Notes: generated from the sequence alone by a model not told the origin. Shown: positions 32,986 through 42,370, numbered from the stretch's first letter. The stretch is 51,193 nt of DNA from Acetobacteraceae bacterium (GCA_003164135.1 PLSD01000023.1:1-51193); one strand, 5' to 3'. Translations and numbers: made by a program.

Positions 32986-35900
32986 TTAAGCCGCCAGTGC
33001 CGCCGGTCCCTTGCTCAGTTCCGCCAGCAGCTTCTGCTTCTCCGCCTCGAACTGCGTAACGTTGCCATCTTTGATCGCGCCATAGCCACGGATCATTTCC
33101 GGCAGGTCGGCAATACGCGTCACCACGCTTTGCGTCGCCGGCGTCAACTGCCCCAGCACGCTGTTGATCAGGCCGCGGTATTCGCCAATCAACCGGCGTT
33201 CCATCCGGCGCTCAGCCGTCCGCCCGAACACATCGAGCGCTCCGCCACGCAGCCCCTTCAGTCTCGCCATCACCTTCAACACGTTGAACATCCAGCCGCC
33301 GATGGCAATCTTCTGCGGCTCACCACCGGGCTTACGCGGCCGGGCGATAATCGGCGGCGCCATATTGAACTCAAGCTTGAAGTCACCTTCGAACTGTTGT
33401 TTCAGGCGCTTGATGAAATCGCCATTGGTATAAAGCCGCGCGACTTCGTATTCGTCCTTGTAGGACATCAGCTTGCTCAAATACCGCGCGACCGAGGCCG
33501 TCACTTTCAGCTCGCCACCCGGCACAGCGGCCGTCTCGGCCTTACGCACCTGTTTAACAAAATCCAGATACTGCTCGGCCCAGCCAGCATTCTGGTAATC
33601 GGTCAGATGCTTTACGCGCCGTTCAATCAGCGCGTCCAGCGTCAGTGACACCGGCTCCGCCGTGTCCTCAACGCCGCATTTCGCCAGGTACTCTTCCAGC
33701 TTCGCCTCATCATGCGCAGCCATGCGGCCCCAGTTGAACACCTGCAAGGTCGCCTTCACCTGCGAGCCGTTCAGCTTGATGGCTTCCTCAATCGACTCGA
33801 CCGAAAGCGGCACCAACCCCTTCTGCACGGCAAACCCAAACATGAACATGTTCGTGGTAATGCTATCGCCCATCAACCGTGTGGCGATGGAGGTCGCTGG
33901 CAAGTTTGCCAGATGAGGCTGCCCGACAATTCCGCGCAGCACGTCAAGCTGCGCATCCGGGTTCAGCTGAATCGCATTGTTCGACTGGAACTGCGCCGTC
34001 GGCACAATGTCGCTGTTCACCACAATCCGCGTATCGGGCGAGACCATATCCAACGTCTGCGCGCTCGCCGTCACCACCAGGTCGCAACCCAGCACCAGGT
34101 CTGCAGACCCCGACCATAACCGCGGCGCATGCAGCGCATCCGGCGAGTTCGCAATCCGGATATGGCTCAACACGGAGCCGCCCTTCTGCGCCATCCCCGT
34201 CATATCCATAACGCTGGAGCCCTTGTTGTCCAGATGCGCCGCCATGCCGGCAATCGCCGCCACGGTCAGCACGCCCGTCCCACCAATACCGGTCAGCACG
34301 ATGTTATAAACCGGCTTCTCTACCGGCGTACCCGGCACCGGCAAGGTCTTGAACAATTCAGCTAGTTCAGCGTCCTTGAACACAGAGCCAAACTTACGCA
34401 CGGAACCACCCAGCACACTCACGAACGACGGGCAGAATCCGTCCTGGCAGGAAAAATCCTTGTTGCAGCTGGACTGATCAATCTTCCGCTTGCGGCCAAA
34501 CTCGGTATCCACTGGCTGTACGCTCACGCAGTTCGATTTCTTCGTGCAATCGCCGCAGCCTTCACAAATTTCCTGGTTGATGAACAAACGCTTCGCCGGG
34601 TCCGGGAAGGTCTTGCGCTTGCGGCGGCGGCGCTTCTCGGCGGCACAGGTCTGGTCATAAATCAGCCCCGAAACACCCGGCAGCTTCTGCATCTCGCGCT
34701 GCACGTCTTCCAGATCGCGCCGATGCCGGATCGTCGTTCCCGGCGGCCACTTAATATCCGACGGATATTTATCCGGCTCGTCGGTCACAATCACAATCGG
34801 CTTCACGCCTTCCCAGTACACCTGGTTAGCCATCGCCTCGACGCTCAATTTGCCATCCACCGGCTGCCCGCCGGTCATCGCCACGGCGTCATTATACAGC
34901 AATTTATAGGTCAAATTCGCCCCGGAAGCGACCGCCGTACGGATCGACAAAATCCCCGAATGGAAATACGTGCCATCGCCGAGATTCTGGAACGCATGCG
35001 GTACATCCACGAACGGATACAACCCCGCCCACAGCGTGCCCTCACCGCCCATCTGCACCGCCCATTCGGTCGGCCGGTCCGGCATGAACATTGCCGCCAA
35101 CCCGTGGCAGCCAACACCCGCAAACGTCAGGCTGCCGTCAACCGTACGCGTCGAGGTATTATGCGGGCAACCCGAGCAGAAAAACGCCGTCCGCACCAAG
35201 CCCGTTTGCTTAATCGGTTGCACGTTATTGCGGCGCTCCCGAATGCGCGCAATGCGCTCCTTCAGCCGGTCATCCGCCAGGCCCAGCGCCTCAATACGGC
35301 GGCTCAGCACATCCACCAGCAGCGCCACGGAGGTCTCGCCGAAATCGGGGATCAGCCGCTCGCCCTTCTCGTCCTTCTTGCCGGTTACCTGCGGCCGGCG
35401 CGTCGCTTCGGTATGGTACAGCAAGGAGATCAGCTGTTCCTCAATAAACGCGCTCTTCTCCTCAACAACCAGGATCTCCTTATGGCCGACGGAGAAATCC
35501 GTCGCCACATGCGGCTCCACCGGATAAATCATGCCCAGCTTGAGCAGCCGGATGCCCAGGACACGCGCCCGGTTCTCATCAATATCCAGCTCGTTCAACG
35601 CCTCGCGCACATCCTGGTAAGGCTTGCCCGCCGTCACGATACCCAGCTCGCGGCGCTCACCATCAAGGATGATCTTGTCGAGATTATTCGCCCGCGCAAA
35701 CGCCTGCGCGGCCGGTAGCTTGAACTCCACCAACCGCCGCTCAATCGGCAACGGCGCAATATCGCCCTTAATCTTATTCAACCCACCCGGCGGCATCTGA
35801 AAATCCGCCGGCAGAATAATGCGCGAGCGCTCCGGATTCACGTCAATCGTTGACGTCAGCTCGATCGTATCCGTAACCACCTTGAACCCAGTCCACACGC

Positions 35901-36480
35901 CCGCATAACGCGACAGGCCAAACCCATACAGCCCAAAGTCCAAATATTCCTGCGTGTTCGACGGATACAGAATCGGCATCAACGCCGCGCGCCACACGGG
36001 GTCAGACGAAGTCGCCGTCACCGTGGACTTGCCGCCAACGTCATCGGCACCCACAACCAGCACGCCACCGTTCTTGGCGGAGCCTTCAAGGTTACCTTGC
36101 CGCAAAACTTCAAACGCGCGATCCACGCCCAGGTTTTTGGCGTACCAAATCGAGAACACGCCGTCGTATTTGGCTTCCTTGTAGTAGCTCAGCCATTGCG
36201 TGCCGCGAATGGTAGAAGCCGCCGTCTCCTCATTCACACCAGGCTGAAACCGGATGTGATTTTCCTTCAGGTGATCCGCGGCAGCCCACAAATTCGTGTC
36301 GTACACGCCAATCGGTGAACCGCGGTACCCGGTAATATAACCGGCCGTATTCAACCCCGCCGCAATATCGCGCTGGCGTTGCATAATCGGCAGTCGTACC
36401 AGCGCCTGGTTCGACGAGATGTAGACCCGGCCATGATCCTGGGTAAATTTATCGTCGAGTTTAACAGCCGTCTTAACCAT
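32986..36480 (-). CDS. Fused indolepyruvate/2-oxoacid:ferredoxin oxidoreductase
   Basis: A 1164-residue protein of the fused indolepyruvate:ferredoxin oxidoreductase family, which decarboxylates a 2-oxoacid to an acyl-CoA with thiamine diphosphate and reduces ferredoxin. Order seen: pyrimidine-binding domain with TGYRGSPIG, TPP domain with the CSGCPHNTST motif near residue 433 and GVGCHGLAAMF, a 4Fe-4S motif CEGCGDCTKKSNC near residue 640, and a gamma domain beginning GIGGTGVLTVAAI near 730. Length is as usual for proteobacterial single-chain forms. It is the last gene of the ring-cleavage operon, 75 bases after the decarboxylase. A role in pathway 2-oxoacids is likely, though such enzymes are usually oxygen-sensitive. 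Confidence 0.93.
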   Translation of the reverse strand: MVKTAVKLDDKFTQDHGRVYISSNQALVRLPIMQRQRDIAAGLNTAGYITGYRGSPIGVYDTNLWAAADHLKENHIRFQPGVNEETAASTIRGTQWLSYYKEAKYDGVFSIWYAKNLGVDRAFEVLRQGNLEGSAKNGGVLVVGADDVGGKSTVTATSSDPVWRAALMPILYPSNTQEYLDFGLYGFGLSRYAGVWTGFKVVTDTIELTSTIDVNPERSRIILPADFQMPPGGLNKIKGDIAPLPIERRLVEFKLPAAQAFARANNLDKIILDGERRELGIVTAGKPYQDVREALNELDIDENRARVLGIRLLKLGMIYPVEPHVATDFSVGHKEILVVEEKSAFIEEQLISLLYHTEATRRPQVTGKKDEKGERLIPDFGETSVALLVDVLSRRIEALGLADDRLKERIARIRERRNNVQPIKQTGLVRTAFFCSGCPHNTSTRTVDGSLTFAGVGCHGLAAMFMPDRPTEWAVQMGGEGTLWAGLYPFVDVPHAFQNLGDGTYFHSGILSIRTAVASGANLTYKLLYNDAVAMTGGQPVDGKLSVEAMANQVYWEGVKPIVIVTDEPDKYPSDIKWPPGTTIRHRRDLEDVQREMQKLPGVSGLIYDQTCAAEKRRRRKRKTFPDPAKRLFINQEICEGCGDCTKKSNCVSVQPVDTEFGRKRKIDQSSCNKDFSCQDGFCPSFVSVLGGSVRKFGSVFKDAELAELFKTLPVPGTPVEKPVYNIVLTGIGGTGVLTVAAIAGMAAHLDNKGSSVMDMTGMAQKGGSVLSHIRIANSPDALHAPRLWSGSADLVLGCDLVVTASAQTLDMVSPDTRIVVNSDIVPTAQFQSNNAIQLNPDAQLDVLRGIVGQPHLANLPATSIATRLMGDSITTNMFMFGFAVQKGLVPLSVESIEEAIKLNGSQVKATLQVFNWGRMAAHDEAKLEEYLAKCGVEDTAEPVSLTLDALIERRVKHLTDYQNAGWAEQYLDFVKQVRKAETAAVPGGELKVTASVARYLSKLMSYKDEYEVARLYTNGDFIKRLKQQFEGDFKLEFNMAPPIIARPRKPGGEPQKIAIGGWMFNVLKVMARLKGLRGGALDVFGRTAERRMERRLIGEYRGLINSVLGQLTPATQSVVTRIADLPEMIRGYGAIKDGNVTQFEAEKQKLLAELSKGPAALAA

Positions 36481-36555
36481 GTCCTGTCCTCGTCATCACA
36501 ATTCCCAGCCCTGCGGCGGAGAAAGATTAAATTCTGTCTTCACGATCAGGCCCGG

Positions 36556-37548
36556 TTAGGCCCTGGCAAACAAACCCAACGCATTGCCGCCACCAATTCG
36601 TTTCCGGTCCGCTGCATTAATTCCCGTCGCGGCAATAAACCCACCCAGATTAGTCTGCCCAATCTCGGTCGGCCCATCCGTCCCCGCCACAATCCGGTCA
36701 GCACCCAACCGTCCAACAAGATAACCTAAATATTCCGGACTGAATACGACAGTATCGTACCAGAATCGCCGCGCATATTCGAGCGGCGGAATCTTAATCG
36801 TCGTCCGCATATCCGGGAATTTCTCCCAAACCAGCGTCATGCGGTCGATCACCGAACCAATGGTCCCGCCGCCATGGCTGAACACCAGCTTCAACCCCGG
36901 AAACTTGCCGAGAATATCAGTGGAAATAAACGAAGCCAGAGCCAGCGTATTTTCCTGCGGAATCCCCAAAATGGCCTCCAGGAGCGGCGGCCCTTCCACC
37001 TTGCCCAGAATGCCGGGTTTTATCCCATGCACAAAAACCAGCAACCCTGCTTTTTCCGCCGCCTCAAACACCGGATGAAACTCCGGCGAAGCAATGGATT
37101 TCCCATTCACATGGCTGCCGACAAAAATCCCCACCATACCGGGCATCTGCGCCACATCCGCCACCTGCCGCATCGCCGCCGCGGGGTCTTGCAACGCCAC
37201 CGCGCCAAAACCTTTCAGCCGTTGCGGCGCCTGCGCCACCATTCGCGCACAGGCCTCATTCATCGCATCGGTCAGCACCACAGCCGCACGCGCGTCCAAC
37301 CAATAGGAAAGCGTCTCCGGCAACGGCGAAATCGCCTGCATATCAAGCCCCGCCGCATCCATCACCGCGAGCCGCCGGCCAACATCCCAGTAAATATCGT
37401 CAAACGCCCGGAACTTCCGAGCCCCGACAAACATCGTCCCATGCCCCTCGCCATCCAACTCCAGGCGGGGCCACGCCGGCTCTTCAATCCCCGCCGGCAA
37501 AGCCGGAAACGCGCCCGGAATGAAATGGCTATGGAAATCAATCAGCAT
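36556..37548 (-). CDS. ACMSD-type amidohydrolase, predicted ring-cleavage-product decarboxylase
   Basis: A 330-residue amidohydrolase-2 family protein. Its metal ligands His6, His8 (DFHSHF), His174 (VFVHG) and Asp291 (GTDGP), and the catalytic His225 (FSHGGG), are each exactly three residues before those of Pseudomonas ACMSD as I remember them (9, 11, 177, 294, 228). Arg47 and Arg236 fall at, or one residue from, the substrate-binding arginines. ACMSD removes the 3-carboxylate of 2-amino-3-carboxymuconate semialdehyde. The gene follows the extradiol dioxygenase with no gap (TGA then ATG), so it should decarboxylate that enzyme's product. Other family members (resorcylate decarboxylases, hydrolases) remain possible. 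Confidence 0.82.
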   Translation of the reverse strand: MLIDFHSHFIPGAFPALPAGIEEPAWPRLELDGEGHGTMFVGARKFRAFDDIYWDVGRRLAVMDAAGLDMQAISPLPETLSYWLDARAAVVLTDAMNEACARMVAQAPQRLKGFGAVALQDPAAAMRQVADVAQMPGMVGIFVGSHVNGKSIASPEFHPVFEAAEKAGLLVFVHGIKPGILGKVEGPPLLEAILGIPQENTLALASFISTDILGKFPGLKLVFSHGGGTIGSVIDRMTLVWEKFPDMRTTIKIPPLEYARRFWYDTVVFSPEYLGYLVGRLGADRIVAGTDGPTEIGQTNLGGFIAATGINAADRKRIGGGNALGLFARA

Positions 37549-38463
37549 TCAGAGAGCCTGAATAATCGGCGGCATTTTGCTGAAATGCTCGCGGTCCGGC
37601 ACTGCCTGCCAAAGGTCCAAATTCTCCGGCAACGACGACATCCGCCGCGGCTCGCGCGCCCCGGTCTCGGGGAACTGCTCCATACCCAGCGTGTATTCCC
37701 ACACAAAGTAATCCGGATCGTACAAATACAGATGAATACTGCCCGACGTCGGATGCCGGCCAATACCAAACTGGATCTTCACATCAAACTGCTTCGCGCG
37801 GTTCAGCAATTTGCCGATATCATCGATTTCATCAACCATGAATGCAACATGGTGAAACACTGGCTTAGGTGAGGGGAACTGCAATGGCGCAAAGCTGTGA
37901 TGGTTCGGATTCGGAAAAGCCCGCAGCAGCGAGGCGAACCCGCCTTCCAAATAATCGGACACCAAAAAGCCCATGTTGTCGACCATATAGTCGCTCATCT
38001 TCTTGCAGTCCGGCACAACCAGGCCGTAATGCTTACCGCCCTGGAACTTGGTCAACCGGTTCTGCCGCGGCGAGATGATATACGTCATCCGCGCGTAATA
38101 TTCCCAGGTCGTCCCCAGTATCGGCTCAACCACGCGGAACGCCCGCTCGAGCTTCAAATCGGTGACTTCACCATTACTCACCCACGCCGGGCTCAGCCCC
38201 AGCCCCTGATAATGCGCAAACGCGCGGTCCAAGTCCTCCTCAGTCTCCAACTCCCAAGCACTGCGCACAAACGCCGGGCTCGCCGCGGGGTTCAGGATAA
38301 TATCATGGTGCGCCGTTCCGGAGCGGAAAAACCGCGCCCCACCCGGCCCCTCGCCAACAAAGTCCAGCCCAAACACTTCTGTCGCGAACTTCGTGGACTT
38401 CTCAATGTCGGTGACATTCAGCGCAACGTAGCCAAGTTTTCTGTAACGAAAATTTGCGGTCAT
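37549..38463 (-). CDS. Type I extradiol ring-cleavage dioxygenase (CmtC/BphC-like)
   Basis: A 304-residue two-domain VOC-fold protein. The C-terminal domain has the three iron ligands of type I extradiol dioxygenases: His145 (GKHYGLVV), one His of the pair 204/205 (FHHVAFMVD) and Glu256 (YFVWEYTLG), close to 146/210/260 of BphC. It should cleave a catechol next to a hydroxyl. The order Rieske beta, this gene, decarboxylase matches the route for 2,3-dihydroxy-p-cumate in cmt clusters, so a carboxylated catechol is a likely substrate. The VOC assignment is firm; the cmt-like specificity is an inference. Confidence 0.85.
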   Translation of the reverse strand: MTANFRYRKLGYVALNVTDIEKSTKFATEVFGLDFVGEGPGGARFFRSGTAHHDIILNPAASPAFVRSAWELETEEDLDRAFAHYQGLGLSPAWVSNGEVTDLKLERAFRVVEPILGTTWEYYARMTYIISPRQNRLTKFQGGKHYGLVVPDCKKMSDYMVDNMGFLVSDYLEGGFASLLRAFPNPNHHSFAPLQFPSPKPVFHHVAFMVDEIDDIGKLLNRAKQFDVKIQFGIGRHPTSGSIHLYLYDPDYFVWEYTLGMEQFPETGAREPRRMSSLPENLDLWQAVPDREHFSKMPPIIQAL

Positions 38464-38489
38464 GTTCTTCTTTTCCCCACCCGATTTAT

Positions 38490-38984
38490 TTACAGAATAA
38501 TCGTCAGACGTCCTTGGTTATACAAGCTGTTCAAATCCAAAATAATGCGCTTGCGGCGAATCTTCAGCGCATCGCCCTCACGCACAATCGTGTACCAGGC
38601 TTCGCCCATGAACACGGTGCTGGTATCTTCCTTGGTCCGGTACACCGCGATATTCGCGCGCAGCCGCGTCCCGCCATCCTCTTCGCCCACAATGCGCACA
38701 TTGGTGACCAGATGCCGCGTCTTCGACCGCGGAAACTCCGCATGGGCGCTCTTTTTCATAAGCCTGCTGGCACGGCCGCGAATACGGTCGATCCGGTCGG
38801 AGATCAGGAACAGGCTATCCTTCGCGTCGGACGCTTTCGGATCGGGTGATGCCGGGGACGTCACTTCATACAGCGCATCCTCGGTATACAACGCCGCCCA
38901 CTCAGGCATCAGCCAATCATCGAGCAATTCAGCTTCATGAAACAAAAAATCTTCAGCTTCAGTCCGTGTCAATAGTGATGGCAT
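38490..38984 (-). CDS. Rieske aromatic-ring dioxygenase, beta subunit
   Basis: A 164-residue NTF2-like beta subunit of a ring-hydroxylating dioxygenase. The opening EAEDFLFHEAELLDDWLMPEWAALYTEDALYEV and the segment HAEFPRSKTRHLVTNVRI are characteristic, and resemble the benzoate/p-cumate group. The subunit forms the trimer core under the catalytic alpha subunits and has no cofactor. I take ATG 38984 with GGAGGGAAT upstream; a longer frame to 39011 is less likely. It follows the alpha gene by 84 bases and precedes the extradiol dioxygenase by 26. Confidence 0.93.
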   Translation of the reverse strand: MPSLLTRTEAEDFLFHEAELLDDWLMPEWAALYTEDALYEVTSPASPDPKASDAKDSLFLISDRIDRIRGRASRLMKKSAHAEFPRSKTRHLVTNVRIVGEEDGGTRLRANIAVYRTKEDTSTVFMGEAWYTIVREGDALKIRRKRIILDLNSLYNQGRLTIIL

Positions 38985-39068
38985 ACGGTTAATTCCCTCC
39001 TTGCAGCCCAAACTTTTTCTTTCACCCAGGCCGGCGTTCTCGCACCACCCGCCCAGGCCGAAACCTCA

Positions 39069-40397
39069 TCAGGCCTCTAAGGTCTCAATGCCCCGCATGA
39101 TCATATCCCATTGCGTCCAATAAGCCTGCATCTGGATTTCATCGTCCGGCGCGCCGGTAATCGTCCGCCGATCCCCACCGGGCGCCATGCCTTTGGAAAT
39201 CTCGTTCCACTCAATCGGGGTATGCTCCAGCGCGGTCTGGCAGATTTCCAGCATTTCGATATCATCCGGGGAGCCAAACCCTGCTGGCCCGAGGAACGAC
39301 ACAAAATTATCCAGGCGCATGGCCCGCAGTTCCGGACTCTCATCACGTGGCCCCAAGGCCCAAGCGGTCACCCGCATCATATCCGGGCCTTCCGGCTCAA
39401 CATAACGCACCGTCGTCGACAGAATGTCGTTGATCACCAGATTCGGGAAAATCACCAGATTCTTCTGCGTCTCCGCAATATAATCCGCCCGCTCCTTGCC
39501 AAACCGCTCGACCAAGCGCGCATATTTTGCCTCGATCTCGGGCTTCAGCGCCGCCCCCATCGAGGGCAACCACTGCGCAACCGGCCGGCCCGTGGGTACA
39601 TACGAATCCAAAATCGCATGTCCCATTCCCAGGCCGCGCACCGCGCCGCGCGAATTATAGCTGGCAATGGTCTCGTCAACGACATGCGAAGCCGCGGTGC
39701 CGGCATACTGGTCCCGTAGATGGTCGAAGAATGAGGCGTGGACAGGCAGGAGATGATAGCCATCATAGCTGTTCTCGGCCATGAACTTATAATTGGCGCG
39801 CACGCTGTAGCTGTGCTCGCCGGGAAGGATAATCTGCTTATCTTCGGTCTGGTCGCAGATAGCGTCGATCGCATCGCGCGCACCGGCCAGATAATCATGC
39901 AGGCTGATCGCCTTGGGATTATAATTCAAGAAATAGAAATCGCGGTAATTCTCAAGCCGTGGCACCGGCACCAGGTCGAGGTGACCATCCTCGTTCAAAT
40001 TTTCCACATAACCGCTGTTGGCGTTCTGCGAAACCAGCTTGCCTTCGGAATTAAACACCCAGCCATGGTAGGGGCAGGCAAAAGTCCGCGCATTCCCATT
40101 GTGTTCCCGGCATATCTTCGCGCCGCGATGCGTACAGGTATTGTAGAACGCCGCAACCTGGTCATTACGGTCACGGATAAAAATGATATCGCGGCCGCCA
40201 ACCCGGCGCGACGCGAAATCGCCCTTCTTCTTCAATTCCGTGCCATGCCCCAGATATAGCCAGCATTTCTCGAAGATGAGCTTCTTTTCCTGCTCAAAAA
40301 CTTCCTTGCTCTTGTACGCGGTGCGGCTCACCCTAAAGGAGCCCTTCTCCGCATTCGCCTGGACCAAGGCAGCCTGTTGCGAATTATCCAATGGCAT
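39069..40397 (-). CDS. Rieske aromatic-ring dioxygenase, alpha (catalytic) subunit
   Basis: A 442-residue oxygenase alpha subunit that adds both atoms of O2 to an aromatic ring. The Rieske cluster ligands are Cys88-His90 (CTHRG) and Cys108-His111 (CPYHGW). The mononuclear iron ligands are His215 and His220 (YDGYHLLPVH), with the bridging Asp212 and a later aspartate in FGSPDDIEM. N-terminal and cluster segments resemble benzoate and p-cumate dioxygenases, so a carboxylated aromatic is a fair guess. Start ATG 40397 has GGGGA eight bases upstream. It heads an operon with beta, extradiol dioxygenase, decarboxylase and the 2-oxoacid oxidoreductase. Confidence 0.94.
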   Translation of the reverse strand: MPLDNSQQAALVQANAEKGSFRVSRTAYKSKEVFEQEKKLIFEKCWLYLGHGTELKKKGDFASRRVGGRDIIFIRDRNDQVAAFYNTCTHRGAKICREHNGNARTFACPYHGWVFNSEGKLVSQNANSGYVENLNEDGHLDLVPVPRLENYRDFYFLNYNPKAISLHDYLAGARDAIDAICDQTEDKQIILPGEHSYSVRANYKFMAENSYDGYHLLPVHASFFDHLRDQYAGTAASHVVDETIASYNSRGAVRGLGMGHAILDSYVPTGRPVAQWLPSMGAALKPEIEAKYARLVERFGKERADYIAETQKNLVIFPNLVINDILSTTVRYVEPEGPDMMRVTAWALGPRDESPELRAMRLDNFVSFLGPAGFGSPDDIEMLEICQTALEHTPIEWNEISKGMAPGGDRRTITGAPDDEIQMQAYWTQWDMIMRGIETLEA

Positions 40398-40440
40398 GAT
40401 TTTCATTCCCCGCCGCAATTTGTGCCCTTACTAAGGGCAA

Positions 40441-40461
40441 ATTAATAGTTGCGTATAATAA
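40441..40461 (-). promoter_or_regulatory. Putative operator upstream of the Rieske oxygenase operon
   Basis: On the minus strand TTATTATACGCAACTATTAAT, about 45 bases before the alpha-subunit start. It shares the core (A/G)TACGCAAC and AT-rich flanks with the elements at 17849, 17441 and 42427. Confidence 0.4.
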
Positions 40462-40523
40462 GCTAGAGCACATTACCGCACGTCGACCCCCATAGCAAGC
40501 AATAGAAGTCCACACCGCCCAGT

Positions 40524-41447
40524 TCACATTTTCAGCACGATTTTCCCGAAAACATGCCCGCCCTGGCTCGCCACATGCGCCTTCGCCACCTCGGCCAGCG
40601 GTACCACCTCGCCCACCACCGGGCGCAGCTTGCCTGCATCCACCAGCGCCGCAATCTCACCCAGTTGCGCCGCATCCGGGCGCACCCGCATCTTCAAAAT
40701 CCGCACGCCCGCCGCTTCCGCCGGCGCAGCGTCATCCGCCCCGCCGCCCAGCCGGATCATCGAGCCACCCGCCCGCACCAGCGGCCACAACCCAAACGCC
40801 GCGCTGTTGCCGACGCAATCAAGCAAAATATCCACGTCTTTCGCCACCGCACCCACCGGCGACTCCCGGAAATCCACCACCACATCAGCCCCCAGCCCAC
40901 GCACAAACGCCGCGTTCTTCGCCGAAGCCGTCGCAGTCACCCGCGCACCCGCCGCCTTAGCCAACTGCACCGCCACGGAGCCAACGCCGCCGGAGGCATT
41001 ATGCACGAGCACGTGCTTGCCCTTCAGCTCCCGCCCATCCGCGGCCAAAGCCTGCCACGCGGTCAGCGCCACCAGCGGCAGCGCCGCGGCTTCCTCAAAG
41101 CTCAACCCAGCCGGCTTGCGCGCCACAATCGCGGCATTCACCGCCACATATTCGGCATAGGCGCCCACCAACCCAAGCAGCGCGAACACCTCGTCGCCCA
41201 CCGCCCAGCCGCTCACGCCCTCGCCAACCGCCGCCACCGTCCCAGCAATGTCTCCACCCAACACCAGCGGCATCGGAAAATCCATCATCGCCCGCGTCGC
41301 CCCGCTGCGGATCTTCCAATCCGCCGGGTTCACGCTGCTCGCCGCCACTTTCACCAGCAACTGCCCCGGCCCCGCCACGGGCACCTCGGCGTCTTCATAA
41401 ACAAGCTGCTCGGGGCCGCCGTACTCGTGGATGCTAACGCGTTTCAT
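40524..41447 (-). CDS. Zinc-independent MDR oxidoreductase
   Basis: A 307-residue quinone-oxidoreductase-like MDR enzyme. Seen: GroES-like domain with ASSVNPADWKIRSG and GGDIAGTV, a nucleotide-binding motif VHNASGGVGSVAVQLAKAAGA, and the C-terminal HVFGKIVLKM. Zinc ligands are absent. I take ATG 41447 with ACGGGGAAA upstream rather than the longer frame to 41486, which would overlap the SDR gene. It is 23 bases downstream of that SDR, so the two form a small operon. It likely reduces an enone or quinone-like intermediate; the substrate cannot be named. Confidence 0.88.
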   Translation of the reverse strand: MKRVSIHEYGGPEQLVYEDAEVPVAGPGQLLVKVAASSVNPADWKIRSGATRAMMDFPMPLVLGGDIAGTVAAVGEGVSGWAVGDEVFALLGLVGAYAEYVAVNAAIVARKPAGLSFEEAAALPLVALTAWQALAADGRELKGKHVLVHNASGGVGSVAVQLAKAAGARVTATASAKNAAFVRGLGADVVVDFRESPVGAVAKDVDILLDCVGNSAAFGLWPLVRAGGSMIRLGGGADDAAPAEAAGVRILKMRVRPDAAQLGEIAALVDAGKLRPVVGEVVPLAEVAKAHVASQGGHVFGKIVLKM

Positions 41448-41470
41448 GAATTTTCCCCGTCCTTTATCTT

Positions 41471-42370
41471 TTATGGATTCAGCCACGTATCGCGGTCGAT
41501 CCCAGCATTATGCCTTGCCGCCGCGAGTATCTGGCGCATCCCGGCCTCCACCGTCGCCGGGTCGCGCGATGCCTCGGTAATCGGCCCATGCGTCCAGCCA
41601 CCGGCCACCGAATAGCCAAAGCCCCAGGCCTCAAAAACCCGCCCGGTCACGTCGCTCGCCGCCGGGCTGGCCAGCCAGGTCACCAACGCCGCAATCCACT
41701 CCGGATCACGCCGCAGCAGCGCCTCGCCGGAAACCTCGCGCAAATTTTCCGTCATGCGCGTCTGCGCCCGCGGCGCAATCGCATTCGCCGTCACGCCAAT
41801 CCGCGCCAGTTCCCGCGCAATCACCAGGGTGAACGACGCAATCCCGCCCTTCGCCGCCGCATAATTCGCCTGGCCAATATTACCAAACAGCCCCGAGCCG
41901 GAGCTGGTATTGATAATCCGCGCATCGCGCTGGCGCCCGGCCTTGCTCTCGCTACGCCAGTAGTTCGCGGCATGGTGCGCCGGCGCAAACGTGCCCTTCA
42001 AATGCACCTTGATAACCGAATCCCAGTCATCCTCGGTCATGTTCACCATCATGCGGTCACGCAAAATGCCGGCATTGTTGATCAGAACGTCCAGATGCCC
42101 AAAATGGTCCACCGCCCCCTGCACCATCGCCTGCGCTTCCGCCCAGTTGGACACATCGGAGCCATTCACAATCGCCTCGCCACCTGCGGCAACAATCTCG
42201 TTCACCACCTCCTGCGCCGGCGACAAATCCACCCCCACGCCGTTCGCCGAGGCGCCCAGGTCGTTCACCACAACCTTCGCCCCCTGCGATGCCAGCATCA
42301 GCGCATAGGCACGGCCCACCCCACGCCCGCCACCGGTCACAATCGCTACCCGTCCGTCACAAATTCCCAT
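41471..42370 (-). CDS. SDR of the 17beta-HSD4/MFE-2 type
   Basis: A 299-residue SDR resembling the 3-hydroxyacyl-CoA dehydrogenase domain of peroxisomal multifunctional enzyme 2. The opening CDGRVAIVTGGGRGVGRAYALMLASQGAKVVVNDLG, with Asp-Leu-Gly after strand two, is characteristic. NNAG, Ser (INTSSGSGLFG) and Tyr-Lys (ANYAAAKGG) are all present. I take ATG 42370 with GGGGAGG upstream. Relatives oxidise 3-hydroxyacyl-CoA esters, including those of steroid and terpenoid side chains, so beta-oxidation of the pathway acid is likely. It is divergent from copy D of the DUF7064-type family. Confidence 0.9.
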   Translation of the reverse strand: MGICDGRVAIVTGGGRGVGRAYALMLASQGAKVVVNDLGASANGVGVDLSPAQEVVNEIVAAGGEAIVNGSDVSNWAEAQAMVQGAVDHFGHLDVLINNAGILRDRMMVNMTEDDWDSVIKVHLKGTFAPAHHAANYWRSESKAGRQRDARIINTSSGSGLFGNIGQANYAAAKGGIASFTLVIARELARIGVTANAIAPRAQTRMTENLREVSGEALLRRDPEWIAALVTWLASPAASDVTGRVFEAWGFGYSVAGGWTHGPITEASRDPATVEAGMRQILAAARHNAGIDRDTWLNP

